Positions 1 through 10,113 of a stretch of 64,000 nucleotides of DNA are shown here, piece by piece. The stretch is from Azoarcus sp. KH32C. GTDB lineage: Bacteria; Pseudomonadota; Gammaproteobacteria; Burkholderiales; Rhodocyclaceae. The position numbers and the translations under genes were made by a program. Location: assembly GCF_000349945.1 (NCBI RefSeq), contig NC_020516.1, forward strand, positions 310,001 through 374,000, written 5' to 3'. Every line of letters starts with the position of its first letter. Positions within the stretch are counted from its first letter, which is position 1. The notes below the pieces were generated by a model. The model worked only from the letters and a program-made list of their open reading frames with translations, had not been told where the DNA came from and did no database searches.

Positions 1-2645
1 ACCTGCACGCGCATCCGCTGCTTGCAGCCTGGGGCAAGCAGGGGCGGGACTTCATCGGCCTGCTCGACGAGCACGATGCGGGCGAAGCGCGCGAGCGCTA
101 TGCGCGCGATTTCGCCGCAATGAGCCAACGCATCGACCTTTTCGAGTCGCACGGTGAGGACTGTCTGCTGCACCAGCTGCAGGACGACCTCCGCGACCTG
201 CGCCCCCTCGCCGAGACGCGTGCGCGCTGGCCGGCGGTCGATCCCGCGTCCGACCCGTCGATCCGCTTCCACGTCGCGCACGGCCCGCAGCGCGAGGTCG
301 AGATCCTGCACGACCAGCTGCTCGCGGCCTTCAACGCCGACGCCACGCTACGCCCGCGCGACGTCATCGTGATGGTCCCCGACATCGACGCCTACGCGCC
401 GCACATCCAGGCGGTGTTCGGCCTGCTCGACGTGGACGATCCGCGTTTCATCCCCTTCACGGTTGCCGACCAGGGCCTGCGCCACCACGATCCGCTGCTC
501 AACGCGGTCGAGAAGCTCCTCGGCCTGCCGCAGTCGCGCGTCGCGGTGAGCGACGTGCTCGATCTCCTCGAAGTGCCGGCGCTGCGTGCGCGCTTCGGCC
601 TCACTGAGGACGATCTGCCGCTGCTGCACCGCTGGGTGCGCGGCGCGAACATCCGCTGGGGCCTGCATGCCGAGCAGCGCGCGAGCCTCGGCTTGCCGGA
701 AGGCGTCGAGCAGAATTCCTGGCTCTTCGGCCTGCGCCGCATGCTGTTGGGCTACGCGACGGGGGCGGCGGGTGACGCAAATGAGGCCTGGCAGGGCATC
801 GAGCCCTATGACGAGATCGGCGGCCTCGACGCGGGCCTCGTCGGGCCGCTCGCGGCGCTGCTCGAGCGGCTCGATGCGAGCTGGCGGGCGCTGCGCGGCA
901 CGGCGACGGTCGAGGACTGGTGCCTGCGCCTGCGCGGGCTGCTCGCCGACTTCTTCGACCCGGCCGAACCCGGCGGCGCCTTCACGCTGCAGCGCCTCGA
1001 AGCCGCGCTGCAGGCCTGGCAGGATGCCTGCGCGGCGGCCGAGCTTGCCGAAGCGCTGCCCTTGTCCGTCGTGCGCGAACACTGGCTCGCGCAGATGGAC
1101 GAGTCGGGCCTTTCGCAGCGCTTCTTCGCCGGCGCCGTGACCTTCGCGACGCTGATGCCAATGCGCGCGATCCCCTTCCGCCATGTGTGCCTGCTGGGCA
1201 TGAACGATGGCGACTACCCGCGCACGCGCGTGCCGATGGACTTCGACCTGATGGGGCGCGACTACCGCCCCGGCGACCGCTCGCGCCGCGAGGACGACCG
1301 CTACCTCTTCCTAGAAGCGCTGCTCTCCGCGCGCGAACGCCTGCATGTCAGCTGGGTCGGACGCAGCATCCACGACAATACCGAGCGCCCGCCCTCGGTG
1401 CTGGTCGGCCAGCTGCGCGACCATCTCGCGGCGGGCTGGCGGCTTGCCGGCGACGACGTCGATGATTCCGGCGAGGCCTTGCTCGACGCGATCACCGTCG
1501 AACACCGCCTGCAGCCCTTCAGCCGCGACTATTTCGCCCCCGAAGGGAGCCGTTCGCCGCTCTTCACCTACGCGCGTGAATGGCGCGACAGTCTCGCCGC
1601 GGATGACGACGAAGCGGGCAGCGCGCCCTTGCCGCCATTCGAGGTCGAGGAGGCGCTGACGCTGCGCGCGCTCGCCGACTTCCTCAAGGAACCGGCGAAG
1701 ACCTTCCTGCGCGTGCGCCTCGGCGTCTATTTCGAGATGCCCGACCCGGCGAGCGAGGACCAGGAGCCCTTCGCGCTCGATGCCCTGCAGAACTGGCAGC
1801 TGCAGAACGAGCTGATCGGCATCCAGCTCGAGGCCTTGTCGCGCGGCGAATCGCGCGAAGCCGCACTCGACGCGGCGCTCGCCCGCATCGCCCGGCGCGG
1901 CGAGCTCGCCGCCGGCCACTTCGCGACCCGCATGCAGCAGGCGCTCGCCGAGCCGATGGACGATCTCTTCGAACGCCATGCGAAGGCGCTCGCCGACTGG
2001 CCGAACGCGGTCGAATGCGACGAGGACATCCTGTTCGAACACGTCGTCGCGGGCCGCACGCTGACGGTCGTCGATCGTGTCTCCGGCCTGCGCTGCAACG
2101 ACGACGGGGCCCGCTGCCGCGTCGCGCTCGACAGCGGCAGCGCGGTGAAGGAGGGCAAGTACCGCCGCGACAAGCTCCTCGGCCACTGGATCGCCCATGT
2201 CGCCGGCCACCTCGGCGGCGAGTCGATGACGAGCCGCATCGTCAGCAAGGCGGGCGACGCGCCGATCAATCCGCTCGCGCCGGACGCCGCCCGCGACTAT
2301 TTCCGCCGCGTGCTCGATGCTTGGCACGAGGGCTTGGCGCGGCCGCTGCCGCTTGCCGTGAGGACCGCGTTCGAGTGGATCGGGAAGGGCGGCACGCCCG
2401 ACACGCCGCTCGCGAGCGATGCCGGCCGCGCGGCACGCATCGCCTACGAAGGCGATGGCTTCAAGCGGCGCGGCGAGATCGAGGACAGCCACTATCTCGC
2501 CCGCGCCTGGCCGGATTTTGACGCCCTGTGGGCCGGCGGCGAATTCGCCCGGCTGGCCGATGCGCTGCTGCGCCCGCTGTATCAGGCAGTCGGCACGCCC
2601 AAATCCGCCAAGTCCAAGGCCGACGCACAGGGAGTCGACGCATGA
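1..2645 (+). CDS. recC: RecC, gamma subunit of exodeoxyribonuclease V (5'-truncated by window edge)
   Basis: RecC is the non-catalytic subunit of the RecBCD helicase-nuclease; it splits the DNA duplex and reads Chi during double-strand break repair. The frame is open from base 3 to the stop at 2643-2645, giving about 880 codons against roughly 1120 in E. coli, so the N-terminal fifth lies off the left edge. The first visible residues read LHAHPLLAAWGKQGRD, a recognisable RecC stretch upstream of the first internal Met (base 120). Later landmarks include the degenerate helicase region LLGMNDGDYPR and a C-terminal nuclease-like fold. The stop overlaps the recB start (ATGA), so the genes are translationally coupled. 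Family assignment is secure from neighbours and sequence. Confidence 0.95.
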   Translation, partial: LHAHPLLAAWGKQGRDFIGLLDEHDAGEARERYARDFAAMSQRIDLFESHGEDCLLHQLQDDLRDLRPLAETRARWPAVDPASDPSIRFHVAHGPQREVEILHDQLLAAFNADATLRPRDVIVMVPDIDAYAPHIQAVFGLLDVDDPRFIPFTVADQGLRHHDPLLNAVEKLLGLPQSRVAVSDVLDLLEVPALRARFGLTEDDLPLLHRWVRGANIRWGLHAEQRASLGLPEGVEQNSWLFGLRRMLLGYATGAAGDANEAWQGIEPYDEIGGLDAGLVGPLAALLERLDASWRALRGTATVEDWCLRLRGLLADFFDPAEPGGAFTLQRLEAALQAWQDACAAAELAEALPLSVVREHWLAQMDESGLSQRFFAGAVTFATLMPMRAIPFRHVCLLGMNDGDYPRTRVPMDFDLMGRDYRPGDRSRREDDRYLFLEALLSARERLHVSWVGRSIHDNTERPPSVLVGQLRDHLAAGWRLAGDDVDDSGEALLDAITVEHRLQPFSRDYFAPEGSRSPLFTYAREWRDSLAADDDEAGSAPLPPFEVEEALTLRALADFLKEPAKTFLRVRLGVYFEMPDPASEDQEPFALDALQNWQLQNELIGIQLEALSRGESREAALDAALARIARRGELAAGHFATRMQQALAEPMDDLFERHAKALADWPNAVECDEDILFEHVVAGRTLTVVDRVSGLRCNDDGARCRVALDSGSAVKEGKYRRDKLLGHWIAHVAGHLGGESMTSRIVSKAGDAPINPLAPDAARDYFRRVLDAWHEGLARPLPLAVRTAFEWIGKGGTPDTPLASDAGRAARIAYEGDGFKRRGEIEDSHYLARAWPDFDALWAGGEFARLADALLRPLYQAVGTPKSAKSKADAQGVDA

Positions 2646-5600
2646 ACCGCGAAACCCTGACCGCGCCCCAGCCCCTTGCACCGCAGCCCCTGATGCCGCT
2701 CACCTTCCCGCTGCACGGCAGCCGCCTGATCGAGGCGAGCGCAGGCACCGGCAAGACCTTCACGATCGCCGCGCTCTATGTGCGCCTCGTGCTCGGCCAC
2801 GGCGGTGACGCCGCCTTCGCGCGCCCGCTGACCCCGCCCGAGATCCTCGTCGTGACCTTCACGGATGCCGCGACCAAGGAACTGCGCGATCGCATCCGCG
2901 CGCGGCTCGCCGAAGGCGCCGAGTACTTCTTTGCCGATCCGCTCGCCGTCGGGCCGAAAGAGCCCGGCAAGGACTTCCTGCACGACCTGCGCGCCGAGTA
3001 TCCGGAGGAAGCCTGGCCCGGCTGCGCGCGCAAGCTGCAGCTCGCCGCCGAGTGGATGGACGAGGCCGCCGTGTCGACGATCCACGGCTGGTGCAAGCGC
3101 ATGCTGAGCGAGCATGCCTTCGACAGCGACAGCCTCTTCACGCAACGCCTCGAAACCGACCAGCGAGAACTCCTCGCCGAGGTCGTGCGCGACTTCTGGC
3201 GGACCTTCTTCGCGCCGCTCGATGCAGAAGACGTCGGCGAGATTGCGCGCTGGTGGCAGACGCCCGACGAGCTGCAGGGGCAGCTCGGCAAGCTGCTGGA
3301 GCACGCAGAGGGCTTGCCGGACGCAGCGCCACCGGTCGAATCGATCGCTGCCGCACGCGCCGAGAAGGCCAAAAAGCTTGCACAGCTGAAAGCGCCCTGG
3401 CCGGACTGGACCCAGGAGCTGGAGGCACTCCTCGACGCAGCGGTCGCAGCGAAGCAGGTCGTAGGCAGCAAGATCCAGAAGCGTTACTACCAGCCCTGGC
3501 TCGATGCGCTCGCCGCATGGGCCGCGGACCCTGCCGCGGACGCGCTCGACCTGAAGAAAGGGTGGGAACGCCTGAGCCGGCACGGGCTGGCCGATGCCTG
3601 GAAGGACGGCGACCCGCCCGATCATCCCGCCCTCGACGCGATCCCCGCGCTAAGGGCCGCGCTGGCCGATCTTCCCCACGCCCACGCCGAGCTACTGCGC
3701 TTCGCCGCGCGCTGGGTCGCGGCGCGCTTCGCCGCCGAGCAGCAGCGCCACGCGCAGATGGGCTTCAACGATCTGCTGACCCGGCTCGACGCCGCGCTGC
3801 GCCAGCCCAACGGCAAGCGGCTCGCCGAAGTCATCCGTGCGCAGTTCCCGGTCGCGCTGATCGACGAATTCCAGGACACCGACCCGGTCCAATACCGCAT
3901 CTTCGACGCCGTCTACCGCATCGCCGACAACGCGCCGGACACCGGCCTCGTGCTGATCGGCGACCCCAAGCAGGCGATCTACGCCTTCCGGGGCGCCGAT
4001 ATCTTCACCTACCTCGCGGCGCGCGAAGCGACCGGCGGACGGCTCTACACGCTCGGCACCAACTACCGCTCGACCGTGACTATGGTCACCGCCGTCAACC
4101 GCTGCTTCGAGCAGGCCGAAGGGCGCGACACGGGCGAGGGTGCCTTCCTCTTCCGGACGATGGAAGGCAACCGCGTGCCCTTCCTCCCGGTCGCCGCGAG
4201 CGGGCGGCGCGAGCGGCTCGTCGTCGGCGACGCGGCCGTTCCGGCGCTGACCTGCTGGACGCTGGAAGCGCCCGAGTCCGGCAAGGTGCTCGGCGTCGGC
4301 GCCTATCGCGGCAGTATGGCCGCGGCCTGCGCCGCCGAGATCGTCCGCCTGCTGAACCTCGGCCAGCGCGGCCGTGCGGGTTTCTTGCGCGATGGCGAGC
4401 TCGCCGGCTTGCGTCCCGCCGACATCGCGATCCTCGTCAACAACCGCACCGAGGCCAACGCCGTGCGGGAAGCCCTCGCCGCGTGCGGCGTGCGCAGCGT
4501 CTACCTCTCCGACCAGGAATCCGTGTTCGCGAGCGCCCAGGCTGCCGAACTCCAGCTGTGGCTCTCCGCCTGCGCCGAACCGGACGACGACAGCCTGCTG
4601 CGTGCCGCCCTCGCGACCGCGAGCCTCGGCCTGCCGTGGGAGGCGCTCGACCGCCTGCGGCTCGACGAGCTCGAGTGGGAAGACCGCGTGCTGCAGTTCC
4701 GCGAATACCGACAGTGCTGGCGCGAGCAGGGCGTGCTGCCGATGCTGCGGCGGCTGCTCGGCGACTTCGACGTGCCGCGGCGCCTCCTTGCCTGCGCGGA
4801 CGGCGAACGTGCGCTGACCGACCTGCTGCATCTGGCCGAACTGCTGCAGCACGCCAGCGTCGCCCTCGACGGCGAACATGCGCTGATCCGTCATCTCGCC
4901 GAACAGCGCGCGGACGCCGGCAACGGCGACGACGCGCGCAAGCTCCGCCTGGAGAGCGACGCCGACCTCGTCCAGGTCGTCACGATCCACAAGTCCAAGG
5001 GCCTCGAATACCCGCTCGTCTTCCTGCCCTTCGCCTGCGCCTTCCGCGAGACCTCGTCCGACGAGCTGCCGCTGAAGTGGCACGACGCGGCCGGACGCCT
5101 GCACCTGACGCTCGCGGCCGACGCAGCCGCCGCCGGGCTCGCCGACCGCGAACGGCTCGGCGAGGATCTGCGCAAGTTCTACGTCGCGCTGACCCGCGCC
5201 CGCCACGCGACCTGGCTCGGCTTCGCGCCCGTCGACGGCCTGCACCGCAGCGCGCCGGGCTACCTCCTCAAGGGGGGCGCGACGATCGCGCCGGATTCCC
5301 TCGCCGCGACGCTCGTCGAGTTCAAGGGCGAGTGCGAAGACATTGCGATCGCCGCCGCCCCCGCGCTGTCCGGCCAACGCTTCGTCCCGCACGCCGCCCG
5401 CGTCGAGATCGGCCCCGCCCGCACGCCCCGCCGCGCGGTGCGCGAATTCTGGTGGATCGCGAGCTACTCCGGCCTGCGCACGGAGGAGGGCGCCGCAGCC
5501 GAAGCCCCGACCCAGGCTGCCGCGACGCCGATCGCCGCCGATACTCCCGCCGAAGAAACCTTCGCCGAAATCCTCGACGAAGCCCCTGTCGCGGAGGCCG

Positions 5601-6370
5601 CGATCGCGCCCGAAGACGACACGCGCCTGCACCGCTTCGCGCGCGGTGCCGGGCCCGGCACCTTCCTCCACGAACTCCTCGAATGGGCCGCCCGCGAAGG
5701 CTTCGGGCGCGTCGCCGCGCGGCCCGAGCGCGCCCGCGACATGATCGCGCGCCGCTGCGCCGTGCGCGGCTGGAGCCACTGGACGGAGCCGCTCACCGGC
5801 TGGCTGCTGCACTTCATCACGACGCCGCTGCCGCTGCCCGACGGCGCCACGCCCCGTTTCGCGGACCTCGCCGGCTGTCGGCCCGAGATGGAATTCTGGT
5901 TCGAGACCCACCACGCGAACCTGTCCCGCCTCGACGCCCTCGTGCGCGAACACACGCTCGCCGCCGCCCCGCGCCCGGCGCTCGTCCCAGGCCAGCTCAA
6001 CGGCATGCTGAAGGGCTTCATCGACCTCGTCTTCGAATACCGGGGGCGCTACTACGTGGCCGACTACAAATCGAACTGGTTCGGCCCCGACGACGCGGCC
6101 TACACGGCGGACGCGATGCGCGACGCCGTCCTCGCGAAGCGCTACGAACTGCAATACGTGCTCTACCTCTTCGCGCTGCACCGCCTGCTCAAGTCGCGCC
6201 TGCCCGACTACGACTACGACCGCCACGTCGGCGGCGCCGTCTACCTCTTCCTCCGCGGCAGCCACGCGCCGACGCGCGGCCTGCACTGCGAGCGCCCGCC
6301 GCGGACCTTGATCGAGGCGCTCGATGCCGAATTCGGCGAGCGCGTCGCCGCGCCGGAGGCCTGCCGATGA
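2642..6370 (+). CDS. recB: RecB, beta subunit of exodeoxyribonuclease V (helicase/nuclease)
   Basis: RecB is the 3'-5' SF1 helicase and sole nuclease of RecBCD. The 1242-residue product has a Walker A motif ASAGTGKTF at about residues 32-40, the helicase II motif LIDEFQDTDP near 403-412, QAIYAFRGAD, the motif V/VI region VVTIHKSKGLEYP and YVALTRARH, and a C-terminal RecB-type nuclease motif VADYKSNW near residue 1138. All catalytic landmarks look intact. The start at 2642 is chosen because it overlaps the recC stop by 4 nt and gives the normal RecB N-terminus; an upstream extension in the same frame would run into recC. Its own stop overlaps recD by 4 nt. Confidence 0.97.
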   Translation: MNRETLTAPQPLAPQPLMPLTFPLHGSRLIEASAGTGKTFTIAALYVRLVLGHGGDAAFARPLTPPEILVVTFTDAATKELRDRIRARLAEGAEYFFADPLAVGPKEPGKDFLHDLRAEYPEEAWPGCARKLQLAAEWMDEAAVSTIHGWCKRMLSEHAFDSDSLFTQRLETDQRELLAEVVRDFWRTFFAPLDAEDVGEIARWWQTPDELQGQLGKLLEHAEGLPDAAPPVESIAAARAEKAKKLAQLKAPWPDWTQELEALLDAAVAAKQVVGSKIQKRYYQPWLDALAAWAADPAADALDLKKGWERLSRHGLADAWKDGDPPDHPALDAIPALRAALADLPHAHAELLRFAARWVAARFAAEQQRHAQMGFNDLLTRLDAALRQPNGKRLAEVIRAQFPVALIDEFQDTDPVQYRIFDAVYRIADNAPDTGLVLIGDPKQAIYAFRGADIFTYLAAREATGGRLYTLGTNYRSTVTMVTAVNRCFEQAEGRDTGEGAFLFRTMEGNRVPFLPVAASGRRERLVVGDAAVPALTCWTLEAPESGKVLGVGAYRGSMAAACAAEIVRLLNLGQRGRAGFLRDGELAGLRPADIAILVNNRTEANAVREALAACGVRSVYLSDQESVFASAQAAELQLWLSACAEPDDDSLLRAALATASLGLPWEALDRLRLDELEWEDRVLQFREYRQCWREQGVLPMLRRLLGDFDVPRRLLACADGERALTDLLHLAELLQHASVALDGEHALIRHLAEQRADAGNGDDARKLRLESDADLVQVVTIHKSKGLEYPLVFLPFACAFRETSSDELPLKWHDAAGRLHLTLAADAAAAGLADRERLGEDLRKFYVALTRARHATWLGFAPVDGLHRSAPGYLLKGGATIAPDSLAATLVEFKGECEDIAIAAAPALSGQRFVPHAARVEIGPARTPRRAVREFWWIASYSGLRTEEGAAAEAPTQAAATPIAADTPAEETFAEILDEAPVAEAAIAPEDDTRLHRFARGAGPGTFLHELLEWAAREGFGRVAARPERARDMIARRCAVRGWSHWTEPLTGWLLHFITTPLPLPDGATPRFADLAGCRPEMEFWFETHHANLSRLDALVREHTLAAAPRPALVPGQLNGMLKGFIDLVFEYRGRYYVADYKSNWFGPDDAAYTADAMRDAVLAKRYELQYVLYLFALHRLLKSRLPDYDYDRHVGGAVYLFLRGSHAPTRGLHCERPPRTLIEALDAEFGERVAAPEACR

Positions 6371-8520
6371 AGCGAATCCGCAGTGCCCGCCCCGGCGCCG
6401 ACCTGATGGGCGACCTCTTCGACCCCGCGCCGGCCGCGGCCCGCGCGGCGACCCTCCTCGCCGACGTTCCCGGCCTGCTGCAGCGCTGGGTCGATCATGG
6501 CTGGCTGCGCCCGTTGGACCGCGCCTTCGCCGAATTCCTGCGCACCGAAGCCCCGGACGCCGCGCCGCTGCTGCTGCTCGCCGCCGCGCTCGCAAGCCAC
6601 CAGCTCGGCCGCGGCCACGTCTGCCTCGACCTCGCTGCGACGCTCGTCGACCCGCGCTTCGCGCTCTCCCTGCCGCCCGAGGGGGACGACACGCTCGAAC
6701 GCCCGCCCTTGCCCGACGAAGCGCTCGCCGGCCTGACGCTGGCCGACTGGCGGTCGGCGCTGGCTCATGCGCTGCTTGTCGCAAGCGGGGCCGGCAACAC
6801 GCCGCTCGTGCTCGTCGACACCCGCCTCTACCTGCGCCGCTACTGGCAGTACGAATGCGACGTCCGCGCCGGTATCGCCGACCGGCTGGCGGCGAGCACT
6901 GCGCTTCAAGCGGGCCTGGATCCGGCCGCCTTCCGTGGCGCACTCGACGCGCTGTTCCCGGCCACGGATGCCGTCGACTGGCAGAAGCTCGCCTGCGCGC
7001 TCGCCGCCCGCAGCGCCTTCAGCATCGTCACCGGCGGTCCCGGCACCGGCAAGACGACCACCGTCGTCAAGCTCCTCGCGCTGCTGCAAAGCCTGGCACT
7101 GAGCGGCGACCAGGCTCGCCCGCTGCGCATCCGCCTCGCCGCACCGACCGGCAAGGCCGCCGCGCGCCTCAACGAATCGATCGCCGGCGCGGTGCGGCGC
7201 CTGTCCTTGGATGGACTTCCGGACGGTGAAAACGTGCGCGAAGCGATCCCGACCGAAGTGACGACGCTGCACCGCCTGCTCGGCAGCCGCCCTGACACCC
7301 GCCATTTCCGCCACGATGCGCGCAATCCGCTGCTGCTCGACGTGCTGGTCGTCGACGAAGCCTCGATGGTCGACCTCGAAATGATGGCCGCCGTCCTCGC
7401 CGCGTTGCCGTCCGCCGCGCGCCTCGTGCTCCTCGGCGACAAGGACCAGCTCGCCTCGGTTGAGGCCGGCGCGGTGCTCGGCGAACTCTGCGCCCGCGCG
7501 CGCGACGGCCACTACACGCCGGCCACGCGCGACTGGATCGCGGAAGTCACCGGCGCGCAGATCGCCTCGCATCTCGTCGACGACGACGGCGAGCCGCTCG
7601 ATCAGGCGATCGCGATGCTGCGCGTGAGCCACCGCTTCACCGCCGAGAGCGGCATCGGCCGCCTCGCCGAAGCCGTCAACGCGGGCGAGCTTACAACGAT
7701 GCACGCACTGTGCTCCCAAGGCTGCGCGGACCTCGCCCACGTCGGCCTCGCCGGTGCTGAAGACCCGACCTTTGACGGCTTGATCACCGATGGCGGTCGC
7801 GCGAACTTCCCCGGCCATGGCGAAGGGCGCGTCACGGGCGATCGGGCCTTGGCACCGCCGGTCGGCTATCGCCACTACCTGCGAGCCCTGCGCGACGGCC
7901 ACCCGTCCCTCGACGCCGCGCAGGACGCCTTCGATCGCTGGGCGCAGCAGGTCATCGCGGCGCACGGCCAGTTCCAGGTGCTCTGCGCGCTGCGCCGCGG
8001 CCCCTGGGGCGTCGAAGGCCTCAACCAGCGCATTGCGCAGCGGCTCGGCACTGCCGGGCTGATCCCCGCGAGCCAGGGCTGGTACCTCGGCCGCCCGGTC
8101 CTCGTCACGCGCAACGACTACGGCCTCGGGCTGATGAACGGCGACATCGGCATCACGCTCGAACTGCCGCGCCTCGGGCCCGACGGCACGCCGCAATGGG
8201 GCTTGCGCGTCGCCTTCCCCGCGGGCGACGGCAGCGACGGCATCCGCTGGGTGCTGCCGAGCCGCCTGCAGGCGGTCGAGACCGTCTACGCGATGACCGT
8301 CCACAAGTCCCAAGGCTCGGAGTTCACACATGCGGCGCTCGTGCTGCCGGACAGCCTGAATCCGATCCTCACGCGCGAGCTCATCTACACCGGAATCACT
8401 CGCGCGCGGCACTGGCTGACGCTCGCCACCGCCGGCCCCGGCCGCGTGCTCGACGAGGCCGTTGCCCGGCAGGTCCTGCGCGCGAGCGGCCTGATGAAGG
8501 GTGGAGCCCGCAGCGGGTAA
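6367..8520 (+). CDS. recD: RecD, alpha subunit of exodeoxyribonuclease V (5'-3' helicase)
   Basis: RecD is the 5'-3' SF1 helicase of RecBCD. The 717-residue product carries Walker A GGPGTGKTTT near residue 223, the Walker B/DEAx stretch VVDEASMVDLEMM, LLGDKDQLASVEAG, and the C-terminal motifs YAMTVHKSQGSEF and YTGITRARHW. Length is somewhat above the roughly 610 residues of E. coli RecD; the extra residues are an insertion between LGELCARAR and the HRF motif. ATG 6367 overlaps the recB stop. An in-frame open stretch far upstream is only the out-of-frame shadow of recB. No terminator-like hairpin was seen in the 131 nt that follow. Confidence 0.96.
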   Translation: MKRIRSARPGADLMGDLFDPAPAAARAATLLADVPGLLQRWVDHGWLRPLDRAFAEFLRTEAPDAAPLLLLAAALASHQLGRGHVCLDLAATLVDPRFALSLPPEGDDTLERPPLPDEALAGLTLADWRSALAHALLVASGAGNTPLVLVDTRLYLRRYWQYECDVRAGIADRLAASTALQAGLDPAAFRGALDALFPATDAVDWQKLACALAARSAFSIVTGGPGTGKTTTVVKLLALLQSLALSGDQARPLRIRLAAPTGKAAARLNESIAGAVRRLSLDGLPDGENVREAIPTEVTTLHRLLGSRPDTRHFRHDARNPLLLDVLVVDEASMVDLEMMAAVLAALPSAARLVLLGDKDQLASVEAGAVLGELCARARDGHYTPATRDWIAEVTGAQIASHLVDDDGEPLDQAIAMLRVSHRFTAESGIGRLAEAVNAGELTTMHALCSQGCADLAHVGLAGAEDPTFDGLITDGGRANFPGHGEGRVTGDRALAPPVGYRHYLRALRDGHPSLDAAQDAFDRWAQQVIAAHGQFQVLCALRRGPWGVEGLNQRIAQRLGTAGLIPASQGWYLGRPVLVTRNDYGLGLMNGDIGITLELPRLGPDGTPQWGLRVAFPAGDGSDGIRWVLPSRLQAVETVYAMTVHKSQGSEFTHAALVLPDSLNPILTRELIYTGITRARHWLTLATAGPGRVLDEAVARQVLRASGLMKGGARSG

Positions 8521-8651
8521 ACCGCAAGCCGGGGAGTGCACGGGAAGGCACCGATTGCGCGCATAATCGGGGGTTTTTACGCGTCTTGATGATACGATCG
8601 GCAGCGTCCCGCTGGTCGCACATGTAACACGTAGCAAGGACTCCCAAAGAA

Positions 8652-10040
8652 ATGCCACGACACACGATCCTGGTCATCCCCGGCGATTCGCTTCCCGGCG
8701 ACGATATCGTCTGCCGTCTGCAAGACAGCGGTTGGACCGCCCTGCAGGCCAAGGCGCTTGCCGAGGTCCGAACCCGGCTGGCGACGTTCCGCCCTGAGGT
8801 CGTACTCGCCGACCTCGACGCCTGGGGCACCCCCGCAGCCGCGTCGCTGGAACGGCTCGCCGCCTTCGGCACAAAGCTCGTGCTCGTCGGCGGCGATGCG
8901 GCCGCCGTATCGGAGGCGATCCGCGCCGGCGCCTGGTATCACCTGCCCGCGCTGCCCGAGGCCGAGCTGCTCGAAGCCCTGCTCGAGCGTGCCTGCGACG
9001 CGCGCCGCATGGAGCGCACCCAGGCCTACCTCAAGACCTGCGAGGCACGCGCCACCAGCGCCGCCGCCTTGCTGGGCGACTCCGCGCCGATGCAATCCAC
9101 GCGTATCCAGATGCGCCGCCTGCTCGACGCCGAAGCGCAATCGGCGTCCGGCCGCCTGCCGGCGATCCTGATCAGCGGCGAAAACGGCAGCGGCAAGGAG
9201 AGTGTCGCGCGGGCGCTGCACATGGAAGGCGCACAAGCGGGCGGCCCCTTCGTCATGCTCAACTGTGCGGCAGCCGACGATCGCCTCGAGGCCGAGCTCT
9301 TCGGTGAAGATGGCGAAGGCGGCTCATGGCCCGGCGGGCTCGTCGAAGCGGCCGAAGGCGGCACGCTGTTCCTGGCCGAGATCGGGGCCTGCACCAAGGC
9401 CCTGCAGGCGCGCATCGTCGCGTTGATTGAAGGCCGCCGGGTGTCGCGTGACGGGGCCGATTACGAGATTGCCGCGCCACTGCGCATCGTCTGCAGCACG
9501 AGCCAGAGTCTCGACGTCCTGGTGCGCGACGGCCGTTTCCGTCCTGACCTGCTGCGCCTGCTGCGAGCGAATGCGATTCCGGTGTCGCCGCTGCGAGATC
9601 GCGGCGAGGACGTCGCCATTCTCGCGCGTCACTTCCTCGCGCATTTCGCACGCGTCTACGCGCGGCCGCGCATGAAATTCACCGCACCGTCGCTGGCCGT
9701 GCTGCGCGGCTACCGCTGGCCGGGCAACGTCAGCGAACTATCCGACATGATGGAGCAGACCGTGTTGCTGGCTCGCGGCGACATCATCACGCCGAACCAG
9801 CTCGCGATCTGCCCCGGACTCTCCGGCAGCTGCGAGCGCGACTTCCAGACGCTCGATTCCTACTGCATGTCCGTGCCCTCGACCGGCGTCAACGTCGCGG
9901 ACGTCGAGCAGGATCTGGTCGTGAAGATGCTCGAGAAGACCGACTGGAACGTCACCAAGTCGGCGCGCCTGCTGGGCCTGACGCGCGACCAGCTGCGCTA
10001 CCGCATCGAGAAGCTGGGGCTCATGCGTCCGGAACGCTGA
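8652..10040 (+). CDS. Degenerate NtrC-family regulator (receiver-like, AAA+, Fis-type HTH)
   Basis: The 462-residue protein has the architecture of a sigma-54 activator: a receiver-like region (about 1-120), an AAA+ domain (about 135-370) and a Fis-type helix-turn-helix (about 415-458, NVTKSARLLGLTRDQLRYRIEKLGL). Walker A survives as GENGSGKE. The GAFTGA loop that contacts sigma-54 is absent: the sequence after ELFGEDGEG reads GSWPGGLVEAAEGG. The Walker B Asp is replaced (LFLAEIG where LFLDEIG is usual). In the receiver the phospho-Asp position is kept (VVLADLD), but the usual Thr/Ser and Lys are not evident. I infer a DNA-binding regulator that does not drive sigma-54 transcription; target unknown. 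A weak AGGA lies upstream of the ATG. Confidence 0.85.
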   Translation: MPRHTILVIPGDSLPGDDIVCRLQDSGWTALQAKALAEVRTRLATFRPEVVLADLDAWGTPAAASLERLAAFGTKLVLVGGDAAAVSEAIRAGAWYHLPALPEAELLEALLERACDARRMERTQAYLKTCEARATSAAALLGDSAPMQSTRIQMRRLLDAEAQSASGRLPAILISGENGSGKESVARALHMEGAQAGGPFVMLNCAAADDRLEAELFGEDGEGGSWPGGLVEAAEGGTLFLAEIGACTKALQARIVALIEGRRVSRDGADYEIAAPLRIVCSTSQSLDVLVRDGRFRPDLLRLLRANAIPVSPLRDRGEDVAILARHFLAHFARVYARPRMKFTAPSLAVLRGYRWPGNVSELSDMMEQTVLLARGDIITPNQLAICPGLSGSCERDFQTLDSYCMSVPSTGVNVADVEQDLVVKMLEKTDWNVTKSARLLGLTRDQLRYRIEKLGLMRPER

Positions 10041-10063
10041 CGCTTTCCCGCGTCGAGACGCAA

Positions 10064-10091
10064 AAAAGCCCGGCGATGCCGGGCTTTTCTA
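10064..10091. terminator. Bidirectional intrinsic terminator
   Basis: A perfect 11-bp stem (AAAAGCCCGGC / GCCGGGCTTTT) with a 3-nt loop, flanked by A and T runs on both sides. It lies between the convergent NtrC-like gene and the cold-shock gene and can serve both. Confidence 0.9.
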
Positions 10092-10113
10092 TTTCAATTC
10101 GGCGAGTGCCGAA

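Noticed and set aside
3692..6943. Very long minus-strand open frame opposite recB/recD
   Set aside because: Long antisense frames are common in high-GC DNA; it lacks domains and conflicts with intact recB and recD.
8652..10040. Gene first looked like an active sigma-54 activator
   Set aside because: GAFTGA is missing and the Walker B Asp is replaced; only the label of degenerate regulator is kept.
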